A DNA stretch of 64,000 bases from Rubricella sp038526735 (GTDB lineage: Bacteria; Pseudomonadota; Alphaproteobacteria; Rhodobacterales; Rhodobacteraceae): contig JBCBGM010000001.1 of NCBI GenBank assembly GCA_038526735.1, positions 1-64,000 on the forward strand, read 5' to 3'. Below, in pieces: positions 52,103 to 61,354 of this stretch. A program made the translations under genes and the position numbers. The notes below the pieces were generated by a model. It was not told the origin of the DNA. It did no database searches and was given only the letters and a program-made list of their open reading frames with translations. The first letter of the stretch is position 1; the number at the start of each line of letters is the position of its first letter.

Positions 52103-53088
52103 TGGAGGATGCAGGGCTTCGATCCGCGCGGTTTCGGCAGGAACGGGAGGCGGGTTGGAAGGCGCTCAGCAAACTCGTGGAGCGGGTGGAGCAGTCGGGG
52201 CCGCGCTCGCTCTCGTTTGACGAGGCGCGCGAGTTGGCGACGCTCTACCGGCAGACCAGCTCAGCACTGGCGGTTGCGCGGGATATCTCGCTCGATGCAG
52301 GGCTTTTGCGGTATCTGGAGGCGTTGACAGCGCGGGCGTATCTGGCGGTTTATGCCCCGCAGGGGAGCCTTGCGGGGCTCGTCTCTCGGTTTTTCAGACA
52401 GACCGCACCGCGCGCGCTGCGGCGATCGGTTTGGTATATCCTTCTGGGCGTGCTGGCGTTGGCGCTTGGCGCGTTGCTCGGCGCGACGCTCTATTTTGAG
52501 GATCAGGCGTGGTACGGCACCTTCGTGCCGTCGGGCCTTGCGGGGCCCCGGCATTTGGGCGCGAGCACAGAGACGTTGCTCGATGTGATCTACGGCGACC
52601 AGACCGACGGGCTCGGCGGATTTGCGACCTATTTGTTTGCGCATAACACCCGCATCGCGGTCATGGTGTTTGGGCTGGGCGCGTTTCTTGCAGCACCTGC
52701 CTTTATGCTGACGTTTTACAACGGGCTGATCTTTGGCGCGTTTGTGGCGCTGCACATGGAGCGGGGGTTGGGCCTCGATATCTTCGCCTGGCTGTCGGTG
52801 CATGGTGTGACAGAGCTTGCGGCGATCTGCATTGCCTCTGGCGCGGGCATGATGATGGGCCTTGCGCCGCTGTTTCCCGGAGAGCGGCGGCGCGTGGATG
52901 CCCTCTTTGAAGCCTCGAAAGATGCCGTTGCACTGGCGCTGGTGGCAGCGGTGATGCTGATGGTGGCGGCCCTGCTGGAGGGGTTTGCGCGGCAGCTTGT
53001 GCAAAGCATCGAGTTGCGGCTGGCGATTGGCTGGGGGGTGGGCGCGCTATGGCTTTTGTGGGCGCTGCTCGGAGGGCGCAGGGCATGA
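52102..53088 (+). CDS. SpoIIM/DUF95 family membrane protein
   Basis: A 328-residue membrane protein of the stage II sporulation M (DUF95) family, here in a non-sporulating organism. An N-terminal soluble region (FDEARELATLYRQTSSALAV) is followed by five or six helices, including WYILLGVLALALGALLGATL and VMVFGLGAFLAAPAFMLTFY. Such proteins are part of the MoxR-DUF58-RDD module. The ATG at 52102 overlaps the DUF58 stop; a GTG at 52099 is possible. Confidence 0.85.
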   Translation: MEDAGLRSARFRQEREAGWKALSKLVERVEQSGPRSLSFDEARELATLYRQTSSALAVARDISLDAGLLRYLEALTARAYLAVYAPQGSLAGLVSRFFRQTAPRALRRSVWYILLGVLALALGALLGATLYFEDQAWYGTFVPSGLAGPRHLGASTETLLDVIYGDQTDGLGGFATYLFAHNTRIAVMVFGLGAFLAAPAFMLTFYNGLIFGAFVALHMERGLGLDIFAWLSVHGVTELAAICIASGAGMMMGLAPLFPGERRRVDALFEASKDAVALALVAAVMLMVAALLEGFARQLVQSIELRLAIGWGVGALWLLWALLGGRRA

Positions 53089-53963
53089 GCATGGCCGAGC
53101 CCGGCATAAAGACTGACCGCTTCAAAACGTCCGAAGGGGTGGAGCTCGACTTTGAGATTGCAGCACTTGCGATGCGCTTCACCGCGCAGCTGTGGGATTT
53201 GCTGGTGACCGTCATCCCGGTGATCGCGCTGGCGATCATCCTTGCGCAATCTGACCTCCTTGATCGGCAGTCGTTCAACGGGTTCTTCGCCCTCGCGTTT
53301 TTCCTAATCCGGACGCCCTATTATGCGCTGACCGAGCTCTTTTGGAACGGCACCACAGTGGGCAAGCGGATTGTGGGCATCCGAGTGGTGAGCGCGGATG
53401 GGCAGAGCCTGACGCCACATCAAATCTGGGTGCGCAACCTGATGCGGGAGGCGGAGGTGCTGGTGCCCATCACGATCTTGATCGCAGGGTTTGGGGGTGG
53501 GGCCATCTCTAACATCATCAACCTCGTTTGGGTGCTGATGGTCTTTGCGGTGCCCCTGTTCAACAAGCGCAACCGGCGGCTCGGGGATTTGGCGGCGCGG
53601 ACGTTGGTGATCGTTCAGCCCAAAGCGGCGCTGTTGCCGGAGTTGTCGGTGCGAGGGTCGCGCAGCCGGTTTGAGTTTACCCTCGACCAGCTCGATCACT
53701 ACGGCGCCTACGAGTTGCAAGTGCTGGAGGAGGTGCTGCAATCCGAGCGGCCCATTGGCCATGCCGCGCGCAAACAACAGGCCGAGCGGAGGGCGCGAAT
53801 TGCCGAGCGCATTCGCGAGCGGATCGGCTTTGAGGCGCAAGTCGATAAGGCGGATATTGAGGCCTTCCTTGAAGCCTTTTACGCCCGCCAGCGCGCACAT
53901 CTGGAAGAGCGGCAATTGCTTGGGGACCGGCGCGCCGACAAACGCTACCGGGACGAGACCTAG
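53085..53963 (+). CDS. RDD-family membrane protein
   Basis: A 292-residue protein with an RDD domain (about 20-180). The first helix (AQLWDLLVTVIPVIALAIIL) replaces the usual RDD motif partly, with the conserved R and D in MRFTAQLWDLL. WNGTTVGKRIVGIRVV is the RDD-domain turn. A long charged helical tail (about 200-292) follows. RDD proteins are thought to be transporter-like or structural. It starts in an ATGA overlap and ends in CTAG shared with the opposite RTX gene. Confidence 0.82.
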   Translation: MSMAEPGIKTDRFKTSEGVELDFEIAALAMRFTAQLWDLLVTVIPVIALAIILAQSDLLDRQSFNGFFALAFFLIRTPYYALTELFWNGTTVGKRIVGIRVVSADGQSLTPHQIWVRNLMREAEVLVPITILIAGFGGGAISNIINLVWVLMVFAVPLFNKRNRRLGDLAARTLVIVQPKAALLPELSVRGSRSRFEFTLDQLDHYGAYELQVLEEVLQSERPIGHAARKQQAERRARIAERIRERIGFEAQVDKADIEAFLEAFYARQRAHLEERQLLGDRRADKRYRDET

Positions 53964-56900
53964 AAATCGAACGTGTCGCCTGCGCCGCTGAGGGCGAGGT
54001 GCTCTTGGTTGCCCGCCGTATCCTCTATCCGTAGGAAGAACTGGTCGCTGCTGGCGGCGTTGCGGATCACGCTGTCTGAAATCTCCACCCCAGGCGTCTG
54101 CACAAAATCGAACTCGGTACCCGCATCGTTGATCGTTTCGGCGACCAGGAAGTCAAAGGTCGTGTCGGTTTGTGTGGTGAGAGTAAAGCTCAGTGTCTCG
54201 GTGCCCGCGTTGGTGGCGGTGGTGAAGCTGCCGCTGACGCCTGCATCCGTGTCGATGGTGATGTTTTGCGCTTCCGTGGCGGTGTTGCCCGCCACGTCCG
54301 TCACTCGCAACTCCACCGCAAAGGTGCCGTCACTCGTATAGGCAGACGGGATGGTGATGCTTTGCAATGCGCCAGTGGCAACGCCGTGGTCGATGAAGCC
54401 GTTGCCGTCTTTCCAGTCGATCTCCAACCCAAAGCCAGTGGCGGTCTGCACCTCCATCGTGGGCGTGGTGTCGTTGGTGATCCTGTCGGAGTTTGACGTG
54501 CCGCTGTCAGAGCTGGCAGCGAGGCGGAAGGTGGTTGCTTCGGGGTCTGCCACATCAAAGACCTGAAAGCGGTGCGCGTTCGCGTCGTCATCGGTGTAGA
54601 CGATGGCCAGTTCGGTGGAGGACAGGAACACGGCAGAGGGGAAGACATTGTTATTGCCGGTTGTGCCCACCTCAAACGCCGCGCCGTTGGCGGAGCCATC
54701 CGCATTGAAGAGCTGCGCGCGGATGGTGCCGTCGCTGAAATTGAGCGTGTTGGTGCCGGAGATGTTGGAGCGCTCAAACTCCGCCCACACGATTGCGAAG
54801 GTCCCGTTTGGGCCCGCTACGACCGACGGCACAAAACCCGGCTCTTTGTCGTTGGACATGTCAAAGCCGATGGTCGGGATGACAAACTCAGCGCCAGACG
54901 GGCGCACATCTGTGCCGTCATCGGTCAAGAGCCGATACCGGATGGCGTTGCCGCCGATGCTGCTCGCAGACGTGGAGCCATCCACCCAAGCCACCACAAA
55001 CCCACCCGTGGAGAGCGGCTCGATCACCGGATTGCCCTGAAAGCCCGTGCCGGTGACGTTGACCTGAACCGTGTCTCCGGTGCTGCCGCCGCTGGTGATC
55101 TCACGCAGGAAGATTGCGCTCACATCATTGTCGTCGCTCGGGCCACCCGCGAGGTTGACGACATGCTCATCGGCATAGACCGCGACAGCGCCGCCTCCGG
55201 CGCGCGCGGCAATGGAGGGGTCGATCTGATCGTTGAGCGTGTTGAGGTTGATCCCCGCGGACGCGCCCTTGGTGCCAGCGGCATCGAAAAAAGCGTAGCG
55301 CGTCTCTTGCCCGAAGGGTGTCGCGGCGAGTTGAGAGGTCTCATAGCTGATCACAAAGCCGCCGTTCGGCAGGGCAGAGACGATGGGCACCGACTGTGTA
55401 CCCGAGTTCGCATCTACCGAGATTGTGCCACCCACTGTATCTCCGTTCGCATCGAAGCGCTGAGCGAGGACGTTGCTGCCGCCACTCGCCGCGCTCTGCC
55501 AGGTGACGACAAATCCTCCTCCGGTGAGGGCTACGACGCTCGGGTTGGCGGGGCCGGAGTTGCCCAAGTCTAGCAACAGCTCGCTGCCTTGCGTAGCGCC
55601 GCTCCCGTCAACGATGCGCACGGCGATGGCGTTCTGCGTGGGGCCGCCACTATCGGTTTTGACGGCGCGGACAATCACCCCGCTGTCATCGCTGAGCCGT
55701 GCAATCTCGGCCCGCTCATCGGTGTTCGAGCCGCTGGTAGCGATGGTCACAGGGGTGGACTGCGCGGCGATGCCCGAGAAGCTCGCGCCCGGAGCGACAG
55801 TGTCGAGCGTGATGGCGACGCTCTCGGTTTTGACATTGCCCACCGGGTCTGTGCTGCGCACGGTGATGGTCTTGCTGCCGTCAAGGCCATAGGCGCTGGG
55901 TTTGGTAACGGTCACACTGTCCGAGGCAGCGGTGCCCGCTGCGATAAACCCGAAGCCATCCCCCCAATCCACTTCAAGCGTCGAGCCTTGCTCGGTGTCG
56001 AAGGAAAGGGTTGGCGTGGTGTCGTTCGTGATGCGGTCGCTGGTGGAGAGGCCAGTGTCGCTGCCAGAGGTCAGGGCGAGGTTTTCGAGCGTCGCGGTCA
56101 GGTCGATGCGCAAGGTCAGGTTGGTCTGGGGGCCTGCGTTGCCTGCAGCATCGGTAACTTGCAGGGTGAGGGCGGTGTCTCCGCTCGCGAAGCCGGCGCC
56201 GCCATTGTCGAGCGGGGTAGACCAAGAGCCGCCCGCGTTGGCCGTGGCGGTGACAGCCGGATTCACTCCGTCAGACACCGTCACCGTCGCGCCAGGCTCT
56301 GCGGTGCCGCGCAGCAGGGGCGTTGTGTCTGCGGTGACAAAGGTCAGGGTGCCGCCGGGCGAGGTGGCGTCAGTCACGCCCACGGCGGCGGGGGCAGTTG
56401 TGTCGATGGTGACGGTGCCAAGTTTCGAGGCGGTATTTCCGGCCGCATCGGTTGATCGCACGGTGACGGTGAAATCCCCGTCGGAGGCAAAGGGGGACGG
56501 GGCGGTGAGTTGCTGGGCGGCTCCGGTTCCGGTGCCCGCGGCGACAAAGCCCAAGCCGTCGCCCCAGTTGACCTCCAGAACCGCGCCCGCCTCAGCGGTG
56601 ACCTGGATGGTTGGTGTGGTTTGCGCGGTGATGCCGTCGGTACTGGACGACCCGGTATCCGACGTGGGCGTGAGGGTGATGTCACTGATCACTGCGGTGG
56701 TGTCGATGTTAAGCGTCTGGCTTGCCGCCGTAGACGGATTACCCGCCGCATCGCTTGCGGTGGCCGTAAGCGTCCGCACGCCCTCACTCAGGTTGGTCGC
56801 GCTGATATCGAGGCGCCACACCCCACCCGTGGCGGTGGTCGTCGTGCCCAAAAGCACCCCGTCGTCAAAGACCGAGACGACAAGGCCGGGTTGCGCCGTT

Positions 56901-59302
56901 CCGAAAACAATCAGCGTGGTGTCGGAGGTGACAAAGTCCGTTTCGCTGCTGCCCGTGTCTGAAGTGATCGACGTGATTGTGGGCGCAGCCGGGCCGGTGG
57001 TATCTATCGTGATGGGCAGGCTGGCGGTGCCAGTGTTGCCCGCGATGTCTGTGGCGCGGAGCTGCACCGTGAACGTGCCCTCGCCAAAAGCAGCGGGGGC
57101 GGTGAGGGTTTGCAGCGCACCGGTGGCCACCCCAACGCTCTGAAAGCCTGCCCCCTGCCCCCAATCGACTTCAACCGTCGATCCGGCCTCGATGGTGTAG
57201 TTGAAGCTTGGGGTCGTATCAGAGGTGATGTTGTCGGTTGTCGAGGTGCCGGTATCCGACGAGCCGCGCAGGTCTGGCCCGACGATGGTGGCGGAGGTGT
57301 CAGTGGTGATCGTAAAACCCGCGCTCTCTGAGGAATTGCCCGCAGCATCGGTCGCGCGAACGGTAAAGGTGTGCTGACCGTCGCTGAGCATCTCTGGCAC
57401 GGTGAGGCTGAAGGTGCCGTCGGTGGATGTACCGCTGACAACCACTGCGCCGTCGCGCAAAAGCTGCAGAGCAGCGCCGCTCTCCGCGGTTCCGGTGAAG
57501 GTGGGGGTTGCGTCACTGGTGACGCGGTCACTGTCTGAGGTGCCGGTATCATCGCTCATCCCGGTGATTACGGGGGCGGCTGGGTCACTGGTGTCGATCG
57601 TCAGGGTGGGCAGGTTGACGGCAGCGGTGGTGTTGGCGGCAGCGTCAAAAGCCTCAAGGCGTAGCGTGTAGCTGCCCTCATCCAGCGGCACGCCGCGTTG
57701 ATCGATTTGCCACTGCCCGGTGCTGCCCACGGCCGCGACACCCACCTCACTGTCGTTCAGAAACAGGCGAACGGCGGAGCCGACCTCTCCGGTACCGAGA
57801 TACACAAGGGTTCGGTCGGCGGTGATGAAGTCACTATCGCTGCTGCCGCTATCCACCGTGATGCTGGTGAGCGTCGGGGCCGTGGGTGCGGAGGCATCGA
57901 GCGTGGTCTCTAACGTGGCGCTTTCTGAATTGCCCGCAGGATCGGTCACGACGACCACAACCGTGAGCGCGCCCTCCTCATTATAGGCTGTGGGTTTGGT
58001 GATGGTTTGCGTCTGCCCGGTGGCGGTGCCCGCATCCGTGAGCCCCTCGCCATCGCCCCAGTTGATCTGCAACTGCGCGCCCGCCTCTGCCTTGAGCGTG
58101 ATCGAGGGCGGGTCGGTTTTCAGGAAGCCGTTGCTCTCTCCGATGAACGCGACATCGCTGAGGGAGGTTTCGGAATCCTTGGTGACGGTGACGCGGATGT
58201 TTTGCTGGGCGGTGCCGTCAACGCCTTCAACCCGCAGCCGCTCGGTGAGGCTTTCGCCGTCACTCAGGTCTGAAAAGGCATCGCTGGTGGTGTCGAGGCG
58301 GTAGGTCCACTCGCCCGTCGTTTCATCAAAGACAAACCGCCCCGCGTCGCCGGTGCGCTCGCTGCGGGAAAGGGCCTTGAAGGCGGCCTCTCCTGCGTCG
58401 GGGTCTAGGATTGTCAGGGTGCCGGAGACGTTGGTGTCCTCATCCGCTGCCGCGAGGGTGGCGCGGGTATCTCCACCGATAGTGGCGGCGTCGTTCTCTC
58501 CGGTGAGGGTGACGGTGATCTCTGCGGTAGCGGCACCCGTTTCATCGGTGATGGTGAGGGTTTCGGTGGCGGTCTCTCCGTCTTTGAGCGCCTGGGTGAG
58601 CGAGGTGTCGGGGGTGTAGCGCCACCGACCGTTGCTTTCGTTAAACGAGAACGTTCCGAAGAGGCCTGTGAGTGCCTCTGGCTCCACGGCCGCGAAGTCT
58701 CCCTTGCTACCGTCGTCAAACTCTACCCGGACGCGGCCTTTCAGGGTTTTGTCCGAATCCTCATCCGTTTCGCGTGTAAGGCGGCCCGAAATATCGGGTT
58801 TGGGGGGAAGGATCAGGTTGAGAGACGCAACGTCACGCGGGCGAAGACCCTCCAGCGTGAGGCTGGTGGCGTCATCAAAGGTGATCACCAGGTTGCCATC
58901 AACGCGCGTGGCACCGTCGAGCGCAGCCTGCACTTGAGCGTAGGTCAGATCGAGTTGCGACAGATCGAGCCGGTCTTTTGAGACGCTGAAATCGGTGATC
59001 CGGTCCGCGCCTTCTGACAGCACAAACGTATCTTTGCCCCCGCCCCCGGTGAGCGTGTCGTCGCCGCGTCCGCCATCCAGCGTGTCTTTGCCGCCGCCGC
59101 CATTGAGCGCGTCAGAACCTGCGCCGCCATCAAGCCGATCTTTCTTGCCGCGGCCGGTGAGCGTGTCGTCCCCTCCGAGCCCTGCAAGCGTGTCGGCGCG
59201 GTTTGTGCCGGTGAGCACGTCATCGCGGCGCGTTCCGCTGATCACGGACGCGGTCTGCTTTTGGGACGCAACCCCTTTCTCAGGACCGTCAAAGACCGAC
59301 AC
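53960..59302 (-). CDS. Large RTX/VCBS/Ig-like secreted protein (adhesin type)
   Basis: A 1780-residue protein starting with GTG at 59302 (GGGAGAAG ribosome site). There is no Sec signal, so type I secretion is expected. Domains in order: RTX calcium repeats (about 22-92, GGxGxD units such as GGRGDDTLTG); a serralysin-like segment (about 92-165, ADRITDFSVSKDRLDLSQL); two VCBS modules (about 170-375); at least eight Ig-like modules (about 385-1180); a segment with seven GGFVVTW-type repeats (about 1185-1580); one further Ig-like module and a C-terminal beta domain ending in AGDTFDF. RTX repeats at the N-terminus are the reverse of the usual order. It probably mediates surface attachment or is a bacterial matrix protein. 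No secretion ATPase gene is in the window. Confidence 0.86.
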   Translation of the reverse strand: MSVFDGPEKGVASQKQTASVISGTRRDDVLTGTNRADTLAGLGGDDTLTGRGKKDRLDGGAGSDALNGGGGKDTLDGGRGDDTLTGGGGKDTFVLSEGADRITDFSVSKDRLDLSQLDLTYAQVQAALDGATRVDGNLVITFDDATSLTLEGLRPRDVASLNLILPPKPDISGRLTRETDEDSDKTLKGRVRVEFDDGSKGDFAAVEPEALTGLFGTFSFNESNGRWRYTPDTSLTQALKDGETATETLTITDETGAATAEITVTLTGENDAATIGGDTRATLAAADEDTNVSGTLTILDPDAGEAAFKALSRSERTGDAGRFVFDETTGEWTYRLDTTSDAFSDLSDGESLTERLRVEGVDGTAQQNIRVTVTKDSETSLSDVAFIGESNGFLKTDPPSITLKAEAGAQLQINWGDGEGLTDAGTATGQTQTITKPTAYNEEGALTVVVVVTDPAGNSESATLETTLDASAPTAPTLTSITVDSGSSDSDFITADRTLVYLGTGEVGSAVRLFLNDSEVGVAAVGSTGQWQIDQRGVPLDEGSYTLRLEAFDAAANTTAAVNLPTLTIDTSDPAAPVITGMSDDTGTSDSDRVTSDATPTFTGTAESGAALQLLRDGAVVVSGTSTDGTFSLTVPEMLSDGQHTFTVRATDAAGNSSESAGFTITTDTSATIVGPDLRGSSDTGTSTTDNITSDTTPSFNYTIEAGSTVEVDWGQGAGFQSVGVATGALQTLTAPAAFGEGTFTVQLRATDIAGNTGTASLPITIDTTGPAAPTITSITSDTGSSETDFVTSDTTLIVFGTAQPGLVVSVFDDGVLLGTTTTATGGVWRLDISATNLSEGVRTLTATASDAAGNPSTAASQTLNIDTTAVISDITLTPTSDTGSSSTDGITAQTTPTIQVTAEAGAVLEVNWGDGLGFVAAGTGTGAAQQLTAPSPFASDGDFTVTVRSTDAAGNTASKLGTVTIDTTAPAAVGVTDATSPGGTLTFVTADTTPLLRGTAEPGATVTVSDGVNPAVTATANAGGSWSTPLDNGGAGFASGDTALTLQVTDAAGNAGPQTNLTLRIDLTATLENLALTSGSDTGLSTSDRITNDTTPTLSFDTEQGSTLEVDWGDGFGFIAAGTAASDSVTVTKPSAYGLDGSKTITVRSTDPVGNVKTESVAITLDTVAPGASFSGIAAQSTPVTIATSGSNTDERAEIARLSDDSGVIVRAVKTDSGGPTQNAIAVRIVDGSGATQGSELLLDLGNSGPANPSVVALTGGGFVVTWQSAASGGSNVLAQRFDANGDTVGGTISVDANSGTQSVPIVSALPNGGFVISYETSQLAATPFGQETRYAFFDAAGTKGASAGINLNTLNDQIDPSIAARAGGGAVAVYADEHVVNLAGGPSDDNDVSAIFLREITSGGSTGDTVQVNVTGTGFQGNPVIEPLSTGGFVVAWVDGSTSASSIGGNAIRYRLLTDDGTDVRPSGAEFVIPTIGFDMSNDKEPGFVPSVVAGPNGTFAIVWAEFERSNISGTNTLNFSDGTIRAQLFNADGSANGAAFEVGTTGNNNVFPSAVFLSSTELAIVYTDDDANAHRFQVFDVADPEATTFRLAASSDSGTSNSDRITNDTTPTMEVQTATGFGLEIDWKDGNGFIDHGVATGALQSITIPSAYTSDGTFAVELRVTDVAGNTATEAQNITIDTDAGVSGSFTTATNAGTETLSFTLTTQTDTTFDFLVAETINDAGTEFDFVQTPGVEISDSVIRNAASSDQFFLRIEDTAGNQEHLALSGAGDTFDF
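54560..55750 (-). repeat. Seven internal repeats, probable beta-propeller
   Basis: Within the large RTX protein, seven repeat cores occur every 50-65 residues: SGVIVRAV, GGGFVVTWQS, NGGFVISYE, GGAVAVYAD, TGGFVVAWVD, NGTFAIVWAE and TELAIVYTD. Each is followed by a VLAQRFDANG-like turn. The count of seven and the four-strand pattern fit a seven-bladed propeller. Confidence 0.6.
55750..58150 (-). repeat. Array of Ig-like modules, two alternating types
   Basis: The coding repeats share SDTGxSxxDxITxDTTP at their start. Type A then has vDWGDGxGFxxxGxATG; type B has GTAExGAxVxLFxDG. Eight modules lie here and a ninth of type A near 54300-54560. The types are interleaved, so neighbouring modules differ. 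Confidence 0.75.
59027..59240 (-). repeat. RTX nonapeptide repeats (N-terminal)
   Basis: About eight GGxGxDxLx units (for example GLGGDDTLTG, GGAGSDALNG, GGRGDDTLTG) bind calcium and fold as a parallel beta roll. They lie near the N-terminus (residues about 22-92), instead of next to the C-terminal secretion signal as in most RTX proteins. Confidence 0.9.
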
Positions 59303-59413
59303 ACACTTCTCCCGCCGCCCCCTTTGGCGCTGGCGCAGGCCTAGAGCGGTTCTCGGGCGAGATTAAGGCCGAAAATCATCAAGATGAGAGATTTGATCGA
59401 AAGATCGGGGGGG

Positions 59414-59489
<76 letters not shown>

Positions 59490-59555
59490 ACAGTGCCCGA
59501 AGGCGTGGTGAGCGGCGTGTTAACGGCGCCGCTCACCGGGTTCAAGCCAAAAGGA

Positions 59556-59882
59556 TCAGTCGTCTTCGTCGTTTGAAACATCGGCGATCTCGTCGATGCT
59601 GACGGTGTCCTCGTCGTTGTCCTCGTCGAGCATGGTGTCATCGGCGAGATCGACGTCATCGGACTCTTCGTCGATAACGTCTGCATCCTCGACATCTTTG
59701 CTTTCTTTAACAGGTGCTTTCTGAGCAGCGGCCTTCCGCTCGGCAGAGGCGCGCTTGCCGGGGGTTTCGAGAACCACCTCTTCACCCGTGTAGGGGCTGA
59801 TGATCGGGCTGCGGTTGAGGTCATAGAACCGCTTCCCAGTGGTGGGGCAAAGACGTTTTACGCCCAGGTCGGCTTCGGCCAT
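59556..59882 (-). CDS. FYDLN acidic domain protein (TIGR02300)
   Basis: A 108-residue protein with a conserved N-terminus (LGVKRLCPTTGKRFYDLNRS and the SPYTGE segment) that resembles a zinc-less ribbon, and a very acidic tail (about residues 60-108, EDADVIDEESDDVDLADD and DEDNDEDTVS). The family is restricted mainly to alphaproteobacteria and has no known function. The ATG at 59882 is used; the longer frame overlaps the promoter region. It is divergent from phaZ. Confidence 0.85.
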   Translation of the reverse strand: MAEADLGVKRLCPTTGKRFYDLNRSPIISPYTGEEVVLETPGKRASAERKAAAQKAPVKESKDVEDADVIDEESDDVDLADDTMLDEDNDEDTVSIDEIADVSNDEDD

Positions 59883-59981
59883 GGTGAGAACTCCGAGAAA
59901 TTCTGCGGGAACAATCCGCGCCGGGTGCCACAGCATCCGGGCCGTGTCAAATGGGGGTTTGAGCGCAGATTTCCAACGCGG

Positions 59982-60007
59982 CTGCAGCAGAAATTTCTGC
60001 GACGCAG
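59982..60007. promoter_or_regulatory. PhaR-like palindrome upstream of phaZ
   Basis: CTGC-GAC-GCAG (59997-60007) and CTGC-A-GCAG (59982-59990) lie in the 218-base gap between the divergent FYDLN gene and phaZ. PhaR of Paracoccus binds TGC-rich sites of the type CTGC-N3/4-GCAG upstream of phasin genes. A role in phaZ control is inferred. Confidence 0.45.
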
Positions 60008-60100
60008 CATTTATTGCATTCAGAAACCGAAATTTTATTGCGCAGCACAACGGCTTTGAATACTAAACATGCTCACTTGGTTTTATACTAGGACTGAACG

Positions 60101-61354
60101 ATGCTCTACCACGCCTACGAAGTCACCCACGCGGCCATCACGCCCATGCGTCAGGCCGCTCAGATGGGCCAGGAAATGCTGACCTCGCCCCTCAATCCGT
60201 TCTCTGACTTCTATGGCAACCGCGCCACGGCAGCGGCGTTCGAGATGTTTATCAACGCGACTCGGCGCTACGGAAAGCCGTCTTTCGACATCGCCGATGT
60301 TGAGATTGCGGGTGAGTCGGTTCCGATTGTGGAGGAGGAGGTGCTGGCACTTCCGTTCTGTAACCTCCTGCATTTTAAGCGCGATTCGATCATCGCAGAG
60401 GCGCGGAACGACCCCAAGGTGCTGATCGTGGCGCCAATGTCGGGCCACTTCGCAACGCTCTTGCGCGGCACGGTTGAGAAGATGCTGCCAGAGCATGAGG
60501 TCTATATCACCGACTGGATCGACGCGCGGGATGTGCCGCTTTCGATGGGCAAGTTCGATCTTGATGACTACGTGGATTATCTGATCCAGTTTAGCCAATT
60601 CCTCGCGCAAGAGGGGGACCGGTGCCATGTGATGGCGGTCTGTCAGCCTGGTGTGCCGATGATGGTGGCGGCGTCTTTGATGGCAGAGCGGAAAGACCCG
60701 GCACGCCCGGCGTCTATCACCTTGATGGGCTCACCCATCGACACCGCGCAAAACCCAAAGCAGCCAAACGAGCTGGCGATGGAAAAGCCGCTTTCCTGGT
60801 TTGAAAACAACGTGGTAGCGACTGTGCCCTTCCCCAACAAAGGGTTCTTGCGGCGCGTGTATCCTGGGTTCCTGCAGCTCTCCGGTTTTATGTCGATGAA
60901 CATGGACCGGCACGTGGACGCCCATGTCCGCCAATACCGCAACCTGATCAAAGGCGATGGCGATTCGGCGGCGGCGCACCGCTCGTTCTATGACGAATAC
61001 CTCGCGGTGATGGATCTAACGGCAGATTTCTATCTGCAAACAATTGAGCGGGTCTTCCAAAAGCGGCTGTTGGCCATCGGCGAGTATGACTACCGCGGTC
61101 ACCGCATCGATCCGGGCCACATCACCGACATCGCGATCCTGACGATTGAGGGTGAAAAGGACGACATCACCGGCCTTGGCCAGACTGAGGCAGCGCTGAC
61201 GCTGACGCCAAACCTGCCCGACAGCAAAAAGACCCACTACATCCAAGAGAAAGTGGGCCATTATGGGGTGTTTAACGGCTCGCGGTGGCGGCAGCAGATT
61301 CAGCCGCGGGTGCGCGAGTTCATGCGCACCCACCGCAAAACGGTGCGCGCCTGA
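60101..61354 (+). CDS. phaZ: Intracellular polyhydroxyalkanoate depolymerase
   Basis: A 417-residue enzyme that degrades stored PHA. It starts MLYHAYEVTHAAITPMRQAA, matching the family. The lipase-box-like nucleophile is the Cys in VMAVCQPGVPMMVA, with the Asp and His in the C-terminal half (EGEKDDITGLGQTEAAL and KVGHYGVFNGSRWRQ). The PhaC synthase gene, often divergent in this order, is not here. The AGGA ribosome site is 7 bases from the ATG. Confidence 0.93.
   Translation: MLYHAYEVTHAAITPMRQAAQMGQEMLTSPLNPFSDFYGNRATAAAFEMFINATRRYGKPSFDIADVEIAGESVPIVEEEVLALPFCNLLHFKRDSIIAEARNDPKVLIVAPMSGHFATLLRGTVEKMLPEHEVYITDWIDARDVPLSMGKFDLDDYVDYLIQFSQFLAQEGDRCHVMAVCQPGVPMMVAASLMAERKDPARPASITLMGSPIDTAQNPKQPNELAMEKPLSWFENNVVATVPFPNKGFLRRVYPGFLQLSGFMSMNMDRHVDAHVRQYRNLIKGDGDSAAAHRSFYDEYLAVMDLTADFYLQTIERVFQKRLLAIGEYDYRGHRIDPGHITDIAILTIEGEKDDITGLGQTEAALTLTPNLPDSKKTHYIQEKVGHYGVFNGSRWRQQIQPRVREFMRTHRKTVRA

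Noticed and set aside
54572..57143. Long plus-strand frames inside the RTX gene
   Set aside because: They mirror the repetitive coding strand of the adhesin and have no family match.
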